Notes under the pieces: generated by a model
Database searches by the model: none
What the model saw: only the letters and a program-made list of their open reading frames with translations
What the model was told of the DNA's origin: nothing
Source: Microcaldota archaeon
GTDB taxonomy: Archaea; Iainarchaeota; Iainarchaeia; Iainarchaeales; JAGVWC01
Length of the DNA stretch: 11,742 nt
Direction of reading: 5' to 3'
Assembly: GCA_018813975.1 (NCBI GenBank)
Contig: JAHJAQ010000135.1
Span: 1 to 11,742 of the forward strand
Made by a program: the position numbers and the translations under genes
Part shown: one piece after another, positions 1 through 6,883 of the stretch
Layout of the letters: every line of letters starts with the position of its first letter
Position numbering within the stretch: the first letter of the stretch is position 1

Positions 1-1036
1 CATCGAAAACAAGTGTTTTTCCTCGTTTTTTTACAAAAACAACGCCTTGAATGCGTTTTTCCGCGGTTTTTTTGGTTTGGGGGTCTTGAATAGAAGAAAG
101 TGTTATTTCGTGAGGTAGCAAATAGTGCAGGTATTTTACCTCAATGGTATATCGTTTACTGATCTCGTGCAAGGCCTGGTCAGCGTAAAAAATGGCTCGA
201 AAAATATTTTTTTTCCGTTCGTCTTGCCAATCCGTAAGGAATTCACTCCACTGAATCCATTGTATCCCTTTTTCTGTAAAATCATATTGTTGGAATAATT
301 GCTCTTTTTGTTTTTTTATTTTTTCAAAATCTGGTTTTAAAAAGCGTTCTAATCTGTCAGCTTCATCTAAAACTTCTATAATTGTTAACGCGTGACTGCC
401 CGTATATCCTGATTTAACCCAAAAAAAGTTTTTAATGAATTCTTGTGCTAGTGCTTCTTTTTTTTCTTGGGGTGCGTTTTTAATTATCCACAGCGCTTCT
501 TCTTTCTTCCCTAAAAAAGATTGGGCTGTGGGGGTGGTTAGTGTGGAAAATGCTTCGTTTAATTGTTTTCCTTTTACTTTTTCCATTAAAAGATGCCTGA
601 TTTCATGTTCTAACCGAAGTGAAATGCTTTCATGAAAGTGAGCAATTCCCGCCATTGATTCTATACTGTTTCCAAATCGGTAGGATAACTCAAATAATTC
701 TTTTTCGTCAGACTTTTTTGTCCGAGTTTCGGCGGTTTTATATTCTTCTTCAAACACAGCTACTTCTTGGTTGTATTGGTTTCTTTTTTCTTTCAAGTAC
801 TCTGGGTTTTTTTCCAGTTTTTGTAGAATTATTTCTGCGTGTTCTTTTAGGTCTTTTTTTGCATAATTGGCTTCACAATAATCTTTTTTGTAAAGAAATG
901 GAATGGCATTATATGAAAATCCAAGTCCTCGGTGCATTAAATCGATGCTGGCAACCGTAACCAAGAAAAAAGGTCTTCCGGCAAATCCTTGGGTATACCA
1001 TTTTTGTTCTAATACTTTCTTCAGTTCTGGATTCAT
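1..1036 (-). CDS. PEP-utilising mobile-domain protein, paralogue 1 (C-terminus cut by window edge)
   Basis: An open minus-strand frame starts at ATG 1036-1034 and leaves the window at base 1 after 345 codons. It aligns along its whole visible length with the next gene upstream (1033-2460). Both start M-x-PELK, share WYTQGFAGRP near residue 13, LRLEHEIRH and KVKGKQLNEAFSTLT in the middle, and a matching GKTL-FD stretch at the cut. By eye about half the residues are identical. By analogy the missing part should carry the swivelling phosphohistidine domain, so this function rests on the paralogue. The visible part is helical and charged, with no ATP-grasp motif that I can recognise. Its ATG overlaps the upstream TGA as ATGA, which predicts translational coupling. 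The partner and substrate are unknown. Confidence 0.8.
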   Translation of the reverse strand, partial: MNPELKKVLEQKWYTQGFAGRPFFLVTVASIDLMHRGLGFSYNAIPFLYKKDYCEANYAKKDLKEHAEIILQKLEKNPEYLKEKRNQYNQEVAVFEEEYKTAETRTKKSDEKELFELSYRFGNSIESMAGIAHFHESISLRLEHEIRHLLMEKVKGKQLNEAFSTLTTPTAQSFLGKKEEALWIIKNAPQEKKEALAQEFIKNFFWVKSGYTGSHALTIIEVLDEADRLERFLKPDFEKIKKQKEQLFQQYDFTEKGIQWIQWSEFLTDWQDERKKNIFRAIFYADQALHEISKRYTIEVKYLHYLLPHEITLSSIQDPQTKKTAEKRIQGVVFVKKRGKTLVFD

Positions 1037-2460
1037 TTTTCTTGCTCCGTTTTTTCTAATACTACTACTTCTCCGTGGTTTGCTTTTACTTGTACAATCC
1101 AATTGTCCTTCAATACTTTGCTAGCGTTTTTGGTTCCGATTACGCAAGGAATTCCAAGTTCTCTGCCCACGATTGCGGCGTGGCACGTAACCCCGCCTTC
1201 ATCGGTTACAATAGCGCACGCTTTTTTCATGGCACTCACATATTCTGGTCGGGTCATAGAAGCCACTAGTACATCGCCTTCTTGGACTTTTTCCAGCGAT
1301 TTGATATTGGTGCAGATTTTTACTGGACCGGTTGCTAATCCCAGAGAAGCGCCGGTTCCAGTAATTTTTTCAACATCCTCGTGTTGCTGGTGGATTGCTT
1401 TTTCGAATTCCGTGAATTCTGGGCCGTCAAAAATGAGTGTTTTGCCCAATGATTTTGAAAACAGTGCTCCGTGAAAGCGTTTTTTCGCGGTTTTTTGGGC
1501 TGTTTTGTTTTGAAGTGCTGTTGGAGTTATTTCGAAGGGCAAAAGATAATGCAAGATTTTCAAATCTATTTTATAGCGTTTGCTAACCTCTTGGAGTACT
1601 TGGGCAAGCGAAAAAACTGCTTTGTACATTTTTTCTTTTCGTTCGTCCTGCCATTCTGTTAAAAATTCAGCCCATTCAATCCATTTTTTTTCTCTTTCTG
1701 AGAAACCATATTGTTCGAATAATATTTTTTTTTGTTGGGCAAATGCATCGAAATCTGGTTTTTGGAACTTTTTAATTCTGTTCGCTTCTTTTAGTACTTC
1801 TGGAATCGTTAGAATGGTATTGCCTGTAAAGTTAGTGGTAATCCAATAAAACCGTTCAATGAATTTTAAGGCCAGTTCTTTTTGTTTTTCTTTTAAAGCG
1901 TTTTTGATGTTCCACAATAATTCTTCTTTATAATTTAAATAGGATTGTGCTGTTGGAGCGGTTAAGGTAGAAAAGGCTTCGTTTAGTTGTTTTCCTTTTA
2001 CTTTTCCCATTAAAAAATGTCTGATTTCGTGTTCTAATCGAATTGAAATGCCTTCAATCATGTGAGCAGTTCCAACTCCCGTTTCAATTGCATTTCCCAA
2101 TCGGTGTAATACATCAAATAATTCGTTTTCGGATAATTTTTCTATTTTGGTTTCAACGATTTTGTAATCGTTTTCAAACGCAGCCACTTCTTGGTTGTAT
2201 TGGTTTCTTTTTTCTTTCAAATAGTTTGGGTTTTCTTTTAGGTTTTGCAGGATTATTTCTGCGTGTTCTTTCAATCCTTTTGCAGGATAATTAAACTCGC
2301 AATAATCCTCTTTAAAACTCAAAAAAATAGTGGAATAGGAGAATCCAAGTCCTTGGTGCATGACATCAATGCTACACGCACTAGTAAGAAAGGCGGGTCT
2401 TCCAGCAAATCCTTGAGTATACCATTCTTGTTTTAACAATCTTTTGAGTTCTGGGTGCAT
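1033..2460 (-). CDS. PEP-utilising enzyme mobile-domain protein, paralogue 2
   Basis: This 475-residue protein has two parts. Residues 1 to about 370 form a charged, mostly helical region without a motif I recognise. Residues about 375-465 form a PEP-utilising-enzyme mobile (swivelling) domain with the signature TDEGGVTCHAAIVGREL; His427 is the expected phosphorylated histidine, followed by GIPCVIGT. In PEP synthase, PPDK and rifampicin phosphotransferase this domain carries phosphate between an ATP-grasp site and a second active site. Neither the ATP-grasp nor the PEP-binding barrel is present here, so the protein is either a phosphocarrier for partners elsewhere or a repurposed fold. The helical part might correspond to the substrate-binding helical region of rifampicin-phosphotransferase-like enzymes, but that is a guess. 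GAGGA about seven bases before ATG 2460 supports the start. It lies 43 bases after the hydrolase gene. Confidence 0.85.
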   Translation of the reverse strand: MHPELKRLLKQEWYTQGFAGRPAFLTSACSIDVMHQGLGFSYSTIFLSFKEDYCEFNYPAKGLKEHAEIILQNLKENPNYLKEKRNQYNQEVAAFENDYKIVETKIEKLSENELFDVLHRLGNAIETGVGTAHMIEGISIRLEHEIRHFLMGKVKGKQLNEAFSTLTAPTAQSYLNYKEELLWNIKNALKEKQKELALKFIERFYWITTNFTGNTILTIPEVLKEANRIKKFQKPDFDAFAQQKKILFEQYGFSEREKKWIEWAEFLTEWQDERKEKMYKAVFSLAQVLQEVSKRYKIDLKILHYLLPFEITPTALQNKTAQKTAKKRFHGALFSKSLGKTLIFDGPEFTEFEKAIHQQHEDVEKITGTGASLGLATGPVKICTNIKSLEKVQEGDVLVASMTRPEYVSAMKKACAIVTDEGGVTCHAAIVGRELGIPCVIGTKNASKVLKDNWIVQVKANHGEVVVLEKTEQEK

Positions 2461-2503
2461 GGCTTTTCCTCGCTGTTTTCAAAGAATTTTAGGAATTGTG
2501 GGA

Positions 2504-3163
2504 TTATATTTCTATTTCTTGGCCTGGTTGTACTATTTTGCAAGCAAAACCCGCTTTTTCAACTTTTTCTTTGAACTCGTTTTCATTCACTCGAATCAGG
2601 TCAAAAGAATTATAATGCATTGGAACCACTAGCTTTGGTTTGAGTAATTGCACTGCTTTACTGGCTTCGTCAATGCCCATGGTAAACCGATCCCCAATGG
2701 GTAAAAAAGCAATGTCAATGGAAAATTCTTTTCCAAGTCTTTCCATGTCCTCAAACAATCCCGTATCGCCGGCATGATAAAACGTTTTTCCATTTTTTTG
2801 GAGAATAAAACCGTTTGGATTGCTGGAAGCGGAATGCCAGGCAGGCGTCATGTATATTTTCCAGCCTTCTTGTTCAATGGTTCCGCCAATATTCATTGGA
2901 TTGGCTTGTAATCCTTTTTGTAAGAATTCTGCAGCCAATTCAAATCCTGCTATTAGGGTTGCATTCGCTTCTTTTACCAATTCTTCTGCGCCAAGACAAT
3001 GGTCGGGGTGATTATGGGTAATGCACATTACTTTGAATTTTTTGTCCTCTTCAGTGTATTCATAGGGTGGTTTTAATCCAAAACCCTCTATTTCTTTGGT
3101 CCAAGGATCAATCAATAAATCGTCTATTTTGACAGTGGCGTGTCCTAAAAATTTTGCCTTCAT
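2504..3163 (-). CDS. UPF0173/UlaG-like metallo-beta-lactamase-fold hydrolase
   Basis: The 219-residue protein has a complete metallo-beta-lactamase ligand set: HNHPDH at residues 50-55 (HxHxDH), His110 in PAWHS, Asp133 in HAGDTG and His183 in PMHYNS. Its length, the early GHATVKI strand and LPIGDRFTMG near residue 155 match the UPF0173 family, related to L-ascorbate-6-phosphate lactonase UlaG. Two metal ions and a cytoplasmic location are expected; the substrate is unknown. There is no signal peptide. It is the first gene of a minus-strand operon leading into the two swivel-domain paralogues, which suggests a shared pathway. AGGGGG, six bases before ATG 3163, fixes the start, and an AT-rich TATA-like stretch lies further upstream at 3201-3215. 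Confidence 0.9.
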   Translation of the reverse strand: MKAKFLGHATVKIDDLLIDPWTKEIEGFGLKPPYEYTEEDKKFKVMCITHNHPDHCLGAEELVKEANATLIAGFELAAEFLQKGLQANPMNIGGTIEQEGWKIYMTPAWHSASSNPNGFILQKNGKTFYHAGDTGLFEDMERLGKEFSIDIAFLPIGDRFTMGIDEASKAVQLLKPKLVVPMHYNSFDLIRVNENEFKEKVEKAGFACKIVQPGQEIEI

Positions 3164-3200
3164 TCCATTCCCCCTAATCCTCTTTTTTTGTGAAAGAGTG

Positions 3201-3215
3201 AATATAATATATATT
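3201..3215 (-). promoter_or_regulatory. TATA-like box for the hydrolase and swivel-domain operon
   Basis: An alternating A/T run reads as a TATA box on the minus strand, about 45 bases before ATG 3163. Initiation about 25 bases downstream would give a short leader of roughly 20 bases that still includes the AGGGGG ribosome binding site. Confidence 0.45.
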
Positions 3216-3283
3216 GGTGAAAACCCATTTAAAGCTGGCCCGCTATATGGCGAGGGTAGTGGGAATCAACGAAAAAAGAAGGC

Positions 3284-3290
3284 TTTTTAA
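3284..3290 (+). promoter_or_regulatory. TATA box for the toxin-antitoxin operon
   Basis: TTTTTAA is centred about 28 bases before ATG 3315, the spacing expected for a leaderless archaeal transcript. It supports ATG 3315 over an upstream in-frame TTG at 3297, which lies too close to the box. It forms part of a 15-base motif that recurs at 9234-9248. Confidence 0.5.
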
Positions 3291-3310
3291 GGCCTTTTGG
3301 CCATATGGTC
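3291..3310 (+). promoter_or_regulatory. Candidate operator of the toxin-antitoxin operon
   Basis: Between the TATA box and the antitoxin start, GGCC, GGCC and GGTC occur at 8-base steps. The last two flank CCATATGG, making a 12-base near-palindrome (GGCCATATGGTC). Ribbon-helix-helix antitoxins commonly bind such short repeated or palindromic sites in their own promoter. The position is ideal for autorepression, but binding is inferred only. Confidence 0.35.
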
Positions 3311-3314
3311 TTTT

Positions 3315-3575
3315 ATGATGGAAACTTTGAAGGTTCAATTACCAAAAGAAAAAGCGCAAAAAGTGCGTGAAACCGCGATGAAACGTTTTGGTTATTCTAA
3401 AGGTTCGATTAGTAAAGCTTTGGGTGAAGCATTGGGTGATTGGGTGAGAAAGAATGATGCTAAAAAAGAACAAAAGGCACCTAATTTGGGAATTTTGCGC
3501 GGTGTTTTAAAGGACCTGAAAATGAGTTCGGTTGAGTTGCAGCACAAAGCGTTTTTGTTAAAGAAAAGGCATTAA
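3315..3575 (+). CDS. Ribbon-helix-helix type antitoxin, VapB-like
   Basis: With the ATG at 3315 the product has 86 residues. After MMET, a short strand (LKVQLP) is followed by two helices, ending in SKGSISKALGEALGDWVRK, the layout of a ribbon-helix-helix DNA-binding domain. The C-terminal tail (GILRGVLKDLKMSSVELQHKA) resembles the toxin-binding tail that I recall from archaeal antitoxins beside PIN proteins. It is followed at once by a PIN toxin, with AGGGGGA directly after its TAA serving as the toxin's ribosome binding site. Expected roles are to neutralise the toxin and repress the operon. An upstream in-frame TTG at 3297 would add six residues but sits too close to the TATA box. The pairing is firm, the exact antitoxin family less so. 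Confidence 0.75.
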   Translation: MMETLKVQLPKEKAQKVRETAMKRFGYSKGSISKALGEALGDWVRKNDAKKEQKAPNLGILRGVLKDLKMSSVELQHKAFLLKKRH

Positions 3576-3588
3576 AGGGGGACAGCAA

Positions 3589-4011
3589 ATGTTTTTTTTG
3601 GATACTAACATTTTTTTGGAATATTTGCTGGACCAGAAAAGGGCTTTGGAAGTAGAAAAACTTTTTCGTTTTACTGCAAAAAAAGGGATTCCCCTGTTGT
3701 GTTCTCACTTTTCGCTTCATGGTATTGAAGCCATTCTTTCCAATCAAAAGAAGTTTCTTGAACTGGAAACTTTTTTATTGTTTGTTCACAAAACCTCTAA
3801 TCTAGCGGTTTATGAAACAGCAATTGAAGAAGAGATTAATGTAGCAAAGCTGGTTTCAGAAAAGGGTTTGGACTTTGATGACGCTCTTCAATATTTTGTC
3901 ACAAAAAAAACGGATTGTCAAGCTATTATCAGTTTTGACAAACATTTTGACAAAACAGATTTGGTACGTGCAACGCCGGAAGAAATCCTAAAAAGCGCGG
4001 ATAACTTATAG
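3589..4011 (+). CDS. PIN-domain ribonuclease toxin, VapC-like
   Basis: The 140-residue protein has the acidic PIN-domain residues in order: Asp5 in FLDTNIFLE, Glu47 in HGIEAI, Asp95/Asp98 in LDFDDALQYF and Asp117 in ISFDKHFD. These would hold Mg2+ or Mn2+ for single-strand RNA cleavage; VapC toxins often cut tRNA or rRNA. The length is normal for the family and all acidic positions are present, so it looks active. It starts 13 bases after the antitoxin stop with AGGGGGA seven bases upstream. Its last six bases (TTATAG) overlap the end of the convergent regulator gene, so the two transcripts must overlap at their 3' ends. Confidence 0.88.
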   Translation: MFFLDTNIFLEYLLDQKRALEVEKLFRFTAKKGIPLLCSHFSLHGIEAILSNQKKFLELETFLLFVHKTSNLAVYETAIEEEINVAKLVSEKGLDFDDALQYFVTKKTDCQAIISFDKHFDKTDLVRATPEEILKSADNL

Positions 4012-4653
4012 TTCTCTGCCGATTTTGCGCATTAAGAATGATTCGGTTTTGCGCAAATGGTCTTTTAGGGTACTGTAGGGGATGCCCATTTTTTTGCTGA
4101 GTTCTTCAAGCGATGCTTTGCGCGGATACTGATAATACCCTTCTTGTAAGGCTTTTTTCCACCATTCCAAATCTCTTTCATCCAGTTCGGGCATTTTTGA
4201 AAAAGAAAGTAGCCCGATTTTTTTGTCTTTAATACTCAATAGCTCGATGGTAGCGAATCCTTTTTGTTGTTTGATTCTTTCAAAAAACCGTAACAAGTTT
4301 TCTTTTTTGTTGCTTCCTACTTTCCACCATTGAAAACCCTTTTCTTCCAAAATGGGTCCTAAAAAGAAAACGTTCTTATCCGATACCATTGTGTGAAAGG
4401 ACCGCGTTGCATTTTGCGAAAAAAACAATTGGTCTGATTCACGGAAGATAACTTCTGAATCAGTATGCTTATAGAGTTCTTTGATTGCGTTTTCTTTGTC
4501 TTTTCCCCAAAAGACTGCCATGCGCATGATCTTTGGTTTTCCTTTTTCTTCAAACGTATTCAGGTACTGGGAAAACATGTGCACGTCCATTTGTTCGGAT
4601 AAGGGAAGTAATGGGCTGCCCTTGTGCCATACCTTGAATTCTGCTACCCACAT
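4006..4653 (-). CDS. HTH_10 (bacterio-opsin activator type) transcriptional regulator
   Basis: Residues about 157-210 of this 215-residue protein match the HTH_10 domain: LDERDLEWWKKALQEGYYQYPR, then SLEELSKKMGIPYSTLKDHLRKTE, the helix-turn-helix, then a closing helix. This domain is common in archaeal regulators related to Bat. The N-terminal 150 residues form a mixed alpha/beta region, possibly a sensor; I see no clear ligand motif. A conventional ATG lies at 4653, and TTTAAA at 4679-4684 is about 28 bases upstream, fitting a leaderless transcript. The gene is divergent from the M42 peptidase (87 bases apart) and convergent with the PIN toxin. It could regulate either neighbour, but nothing in the sequence shows which genes it controls. 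Confidence 0.8.
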   Translation of the reverse strand: MWVAEFKVWHKGSPLLPLSEQMDVHMFSQYLNTFEEKGKPKIMRMAVFWGKDKENAIKELYKHTDSEVIFRESDQLFFSQNATRSFHTMVSDKNVFFLGPILEEKGFQWWKVGSNKKENLLRFFERIKQQKGFATIELLSIKDKKIGLLSFSKMPELDERDLEWWKKALQEGYYQYPRKASLEELSKKMGIPYSTLKDHLRKTESFLMRKIGREL

Positions 4654-4678
4654 GCAAACACATATATAGATTGAATCT

Positions 4679-4684
4679 TTTAAA
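4679..4684 (-). promoter_or_regulatory. TATA box for the HTH_10 regulator
   Basis: TTTAAA is centred about 28 bases before ATG 4653, suitable for a leaderless start. A second A/T element, CTATATATG at 4661-4668 on the same strand, is too close to the ATG to serve this start. Confidence 0.45.
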
Positions 4685-4707
4685 TGGCTTTTTTTTCAAG
4701 GCGAAGC

Positions 4708-4716
4708 TTAATATAT
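4708..4716 (+). promoter_or_regulatory. TATA box deciding the M42 peptidase start
   Basis: TTAATATAT is centred about 29 bases before ATG 4741. It lies downstream of the more distal in-frame ATG at 4684, so that ATG would fall outside the transcript. This supports 4741 as the true, probably leaderless, start. Confidence 0.55.
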
Positions 4717-4740
4717 CGCTTTGCCACTATTTTTTCTGGT

Positions 4741-5763
4741 ATGAATACAAACCTATTGTTAAAGCTCATGGGAACAGATGGTGTGAGTGGTAGTGAAGAA
4801 CCCATTGCCAAGCTTATTCAAAAAGAAATCAAGCCGTTCGTGGATAAGGTATATAAGGACAAAATGGGAAACCTTATTGCTGTTAAAAACGGTCCAAGGC
4901 CACGCGTTATGCTTGCAGCACACATGGATGAAGTGGGCTTAATGGTAAAAAGAATTGGTCCTGGCGGACTGGTTTTTTTAGCGGAAATTGGGGGCCTTGA
5001 ACCGACTTCTTTGGTGGGGCAACGCGTGGAAATTGCTGGAAGCAAGCAAATCGTGGCAGGCATTATTACTACCAAAGAAATTAGCAATGATTGGATTCCG
5101 GATGATGACAAAGCACTTTCTTTCAGAAACTTATTTGTGGATACGGGTTTGGGTAAAAAAGAGCTACTTCAAAAAGGCGTGAGTATTGGTTCTTCAATCG
5201 TATTAGAACAAGTAAATGATTTTTTGGGTTCCAAGAAAATAGTGTATGGAAAAGCATTGGATGATCGCATTGGCTGTTTTATTCTAATTGAATTGGCTAA
5301 GTGCTTGAAAAAAGTGTCGCACGAAATAGTGTTTGTTTTTACGGTTCAAGAAGAAATTGGGTTGTATGGCTCTAAAACATCTACTTATGCATTGGATCCT
5401 GATTGGAGTATTGTATTGGATGTGGTGAACGCGAATGACCGAAGCAATGACAATCCAACCAAATGTTTGGGAAAAGGCCCTGCTTTAACCGTAATGGATA
5501 TAGAAATGATTGGAAACAAAACCATTAATGGCTGGTTAAAAAAAGCCGCTAAGCAGCAAAAGATTCCCTTACAACCAGAGGTTAGTTCGGGTGGAACCAC
5601 GGATGCCTTGAGCATTGCTTTTTCCAAATCGGGCGTTCCAACTAGTATGCTGGGAGTGGTGATTCGAAACATGCACACCACAGTGGGTATTTGTCACGTG
5701 GATGATATTGAAAATACAATCAAGCTATTGCATGCCCTGTTAAAGGAAAAGCACACTCTTTAG
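4741..5763 (+). CDS. M42-family aminopeptidase (TET-type)
   Basis: From ATG 4741 the product has 340 residues, normal for M42 metallo-aminopeptidases. The catalytic and metal-binding motifs appear in order: AAHMDEVG (His61, Asp63), KALDDRIG (Asp174), VQEEIG (Glu204, Glu205), VLDVV (Asp227), GGTTDAL and RNMHTTVG (His312). Family members form dodecameric TET particles that trim peptides released by the proteasome, using two Zn2+ or Co2+ ions in the cytoplasm. The frame extends upstream to ATG 4684, but the added residues are not family-like and precede the TATA box. Its TAG overlaps the TAA of the convergent topoisomerase VI A frame as TTAG. Some M42 members were earlier labelled endoglucanases; peptidase is the better call. 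Confidence 0.93.
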   Translation: MNTNLLLKLMGTDGVSGSEEPIAKLIQKEIKPFVDKVYKDKMGNLIAVKNGPRPRVMLAAHMDEVGLMVKRIGPGGLVFLAEIGGLEPTSLVGQRVEIAGSKQIVAGIITTKEISNDWIPDDDKALSFRNLFVDTGLGKKELLQKGVSIGSSIVLEQVNDFLGSKKIVYGKALDDRIGCFILIELAKCLKKVSHEIVFVFTVQEEIGLYGSKTSTYALDPDWSIVLDVVNANDRSNDNPTKCLGKGPALTVMDIEMIGNKTINGWLKKAAKQQKIPLQPEVSSGGTTDALSIAFSKSGVPTSMLGVVIRNMHTTVGICHVDDIENTIKLLHALLKEKHTL

Positions 5764-6608
5764 GGTAAAAAGTCTTTTCGCTTGATTTTGTCTGGCAAGT
5801 ATGTTTCAGTAATAAAACGAATTCCTTTTTTGTTTAAGGCTTCCAATTCTAGTTTAACGGCTTTTTGTTTCATTAAAGCAAATTCTTCTTGCCATTCTTT
5901 TTTCTTAAACCATTCGTATTTGCTCATTTCGTTTAATCGCTTGACATCCAATGCATTCAGTTTAATGGTAACTTCTTTTGGAATCTTGTATCGTTCCACG
6001 TCTTTTACTGTTAATCCAATATACTTGGTTTCCGGGGTGGCAAGCTTTTCTTCCGAATACGAAAGGGAAATGGAGCCTTGCTTGATCACAGAATAAATGT
6101 ACATTCCCCAAGGATCGGCATCCATTAGAGCATAAACTGGCAGGCCTTGTTCATGGTTTAATCGTTGTACCAATCTTCTTTCAGCTCGAGAAGGCTGACC
6201 TCTGCCCGTAATTAATAAGCACTGGTGTTTTTTCCAGAATTGGTCTTCGTTAAATCGTTTCCACACGGCATCTTTTTCAATAAACAATATGTATTTGGCT
6301 TTTACATCCTTGAATTGGATTCGCTCTGGTTCAACGTTTGATGGAACGCCCCATCCCCCCGAACCCATTTTAGTAAGATCAATAATGTCCTTGCCGTCCT
6401 TTACTTTCATTTCTCCAACGATTACTCCTTTTGAACTGGCTGCTAAATGAAGTTCTTCTCGTAACAATCCAATGGATGCTTCTAAATCTTCGATAATTGG
6501 GTCGCTTTCACCTTGGTCTTCAAACGTGTTTTCATTGGTTCCTTCTATTGTGTGCTTTAAAGCATAATACAAATCTCTAATGCTTACATTGGCTTTTTCT
6601 GCAATCAC
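5760..6608 (-). CDS. top6A: Topoisomerase VI subunit A, C-terminal part (rest of 5Y-CAP domain and Toprim domain)
   Basis: This fragment carries the catalytic half of topoisomerase VI subunit A (Spo11 family). From GTG 6608, SIRDLYYALKHT (Tyr14/Tyr15) contains the DNA-cleaving tyrosine. TNENTFEDQGESDPIIEDLE follows. The Toprim domain then supplies Mg2+ ligands Glu111 in LFIEKDAV and Asp163/Asp165 in LMDADPWG. No residue needed for cleavage is missing. The frame continues upstream without shift, through ATC AAA AAA and one TAA, into the fragment at 6618-6863. Read through, the two give 367 codons, the normal length for the family. GTG 6608 has no clear Shine-Dalgarno motif, so independent translation would rely on reinitiation ten bases after the stop. 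It could be a split gene, a nonsense mutation or a base-call error. Confidence 0.9.
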   Translation of the reverse strand: MIAEKANVSIRDLYYALKHTIEGTNENTFEDQGESDPIIEDLEASIGLLREELHLAASSKGVIVGEMKVKDGKDIIDLTKMGSGGWGVPSNVEPERIQFKDVKAKYILFIEKDAVWKRFNEDQFWKKHQCLLITGRGQPSRAERRLVQRLNHEQGLPVYALMDADPWGMYIYSVIKQGSISLSYSEEKLATPETKYIGLTVKDVERYKIPKEVTIKLNALDVKRLNEMSKYEWFKKKEWQEEFALMKQKAVKLELEALNKKGIRFITETYLPDKIKRKDFLP

Positions 6609-6617
6609 TTTTTTGAT

Positions 6618-6620
6618 TTA
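6618..6620 (-). other. In-frame TAA interrupting top6A
   Basis: On the minus strand the codons run ...GTT GCA AGC TAA ATC AAA AAA GTG ATT GCA.... The protein frame is the same on both sides, so this is a base substitution and not an indel. The stop replaces a residue just after FMQTVLVAS, inside a predicted helix before the catalytic tyrosine. A single change from AAA (Lys), CAA, GAA, TTA or TCA would create it. Confidence 0.9.
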
Positions 6621-6863
6621 GCTTGCAACCAAAACGGTTTGCATGAATTTTCGGGTGTGGGCTACATTCAAAAACTGGCGTTGCGAGGTTTTATCCCCTA
6701 GTTTAATGGTTTTGCTTTTTTTGTCAAAATAAATATTATTCAAAGAACGCACGGGTAATTCGATAGTCGGGCCTTGCTTTTTTTCAATTTGTTTTAACAA
6801 GGCGTTTCCAGCCGCTTCTAGTTTTTTGATGACTTCTTTGTCTTTTTGCTCTGTGGTTACCAT
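6618..6863 (-). CDS. top6A: Topoisomerase VI subunit A, N-terminal part
   Basis: These 81 residues match the start of topoisomerase VI subunit A: a helical N-terminus, then IELPVRSLNNIYFD, KTIKLGDKTSQRQFLNVAHTRKFMQTVLVAS, the first part of the winged-helix (5Y-CAP) domain that binds DNA. The reading ends at TAA 6620-6618 although homology continues in the same frame. ATG 6863 has GGTGA seven bases upstream and lies 20 bases after the top6B stop, as expected for co-transcribed subunits. Alone, this fragment lacks the catalytic tyrosine and the Toprim domain and could not cleave DNA. It could work only as a complementing piece of a split enzyme or as part of a read-through product. Confidence 0.88.
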   Translation of the reverse strand: MVTTEQKDKEVIKKLEAAGNALLKQIEKKQGPTIELPVRSLNNIYFDKKSKTIKLGDKTSQRQFLNVAHTRKFMQTVLVAS

Positions 6864-6883
6864 TTTTTTTCACCATTTTTTTT

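Noticed and set aside
4684..4740. Upstream extension of the M42 peptidase from ATG 4684
   Set aside because: The TATA box at 4708-4716 lies within it and the extra 19 residues do not resemble the family N-terminus.
6608..6620. Pyrrolysine-type recoding of the stop in top6A
   Set aside because: The codon is TAA, not TAG, and no other gene in the window has an internal TAA in a conserved frame.
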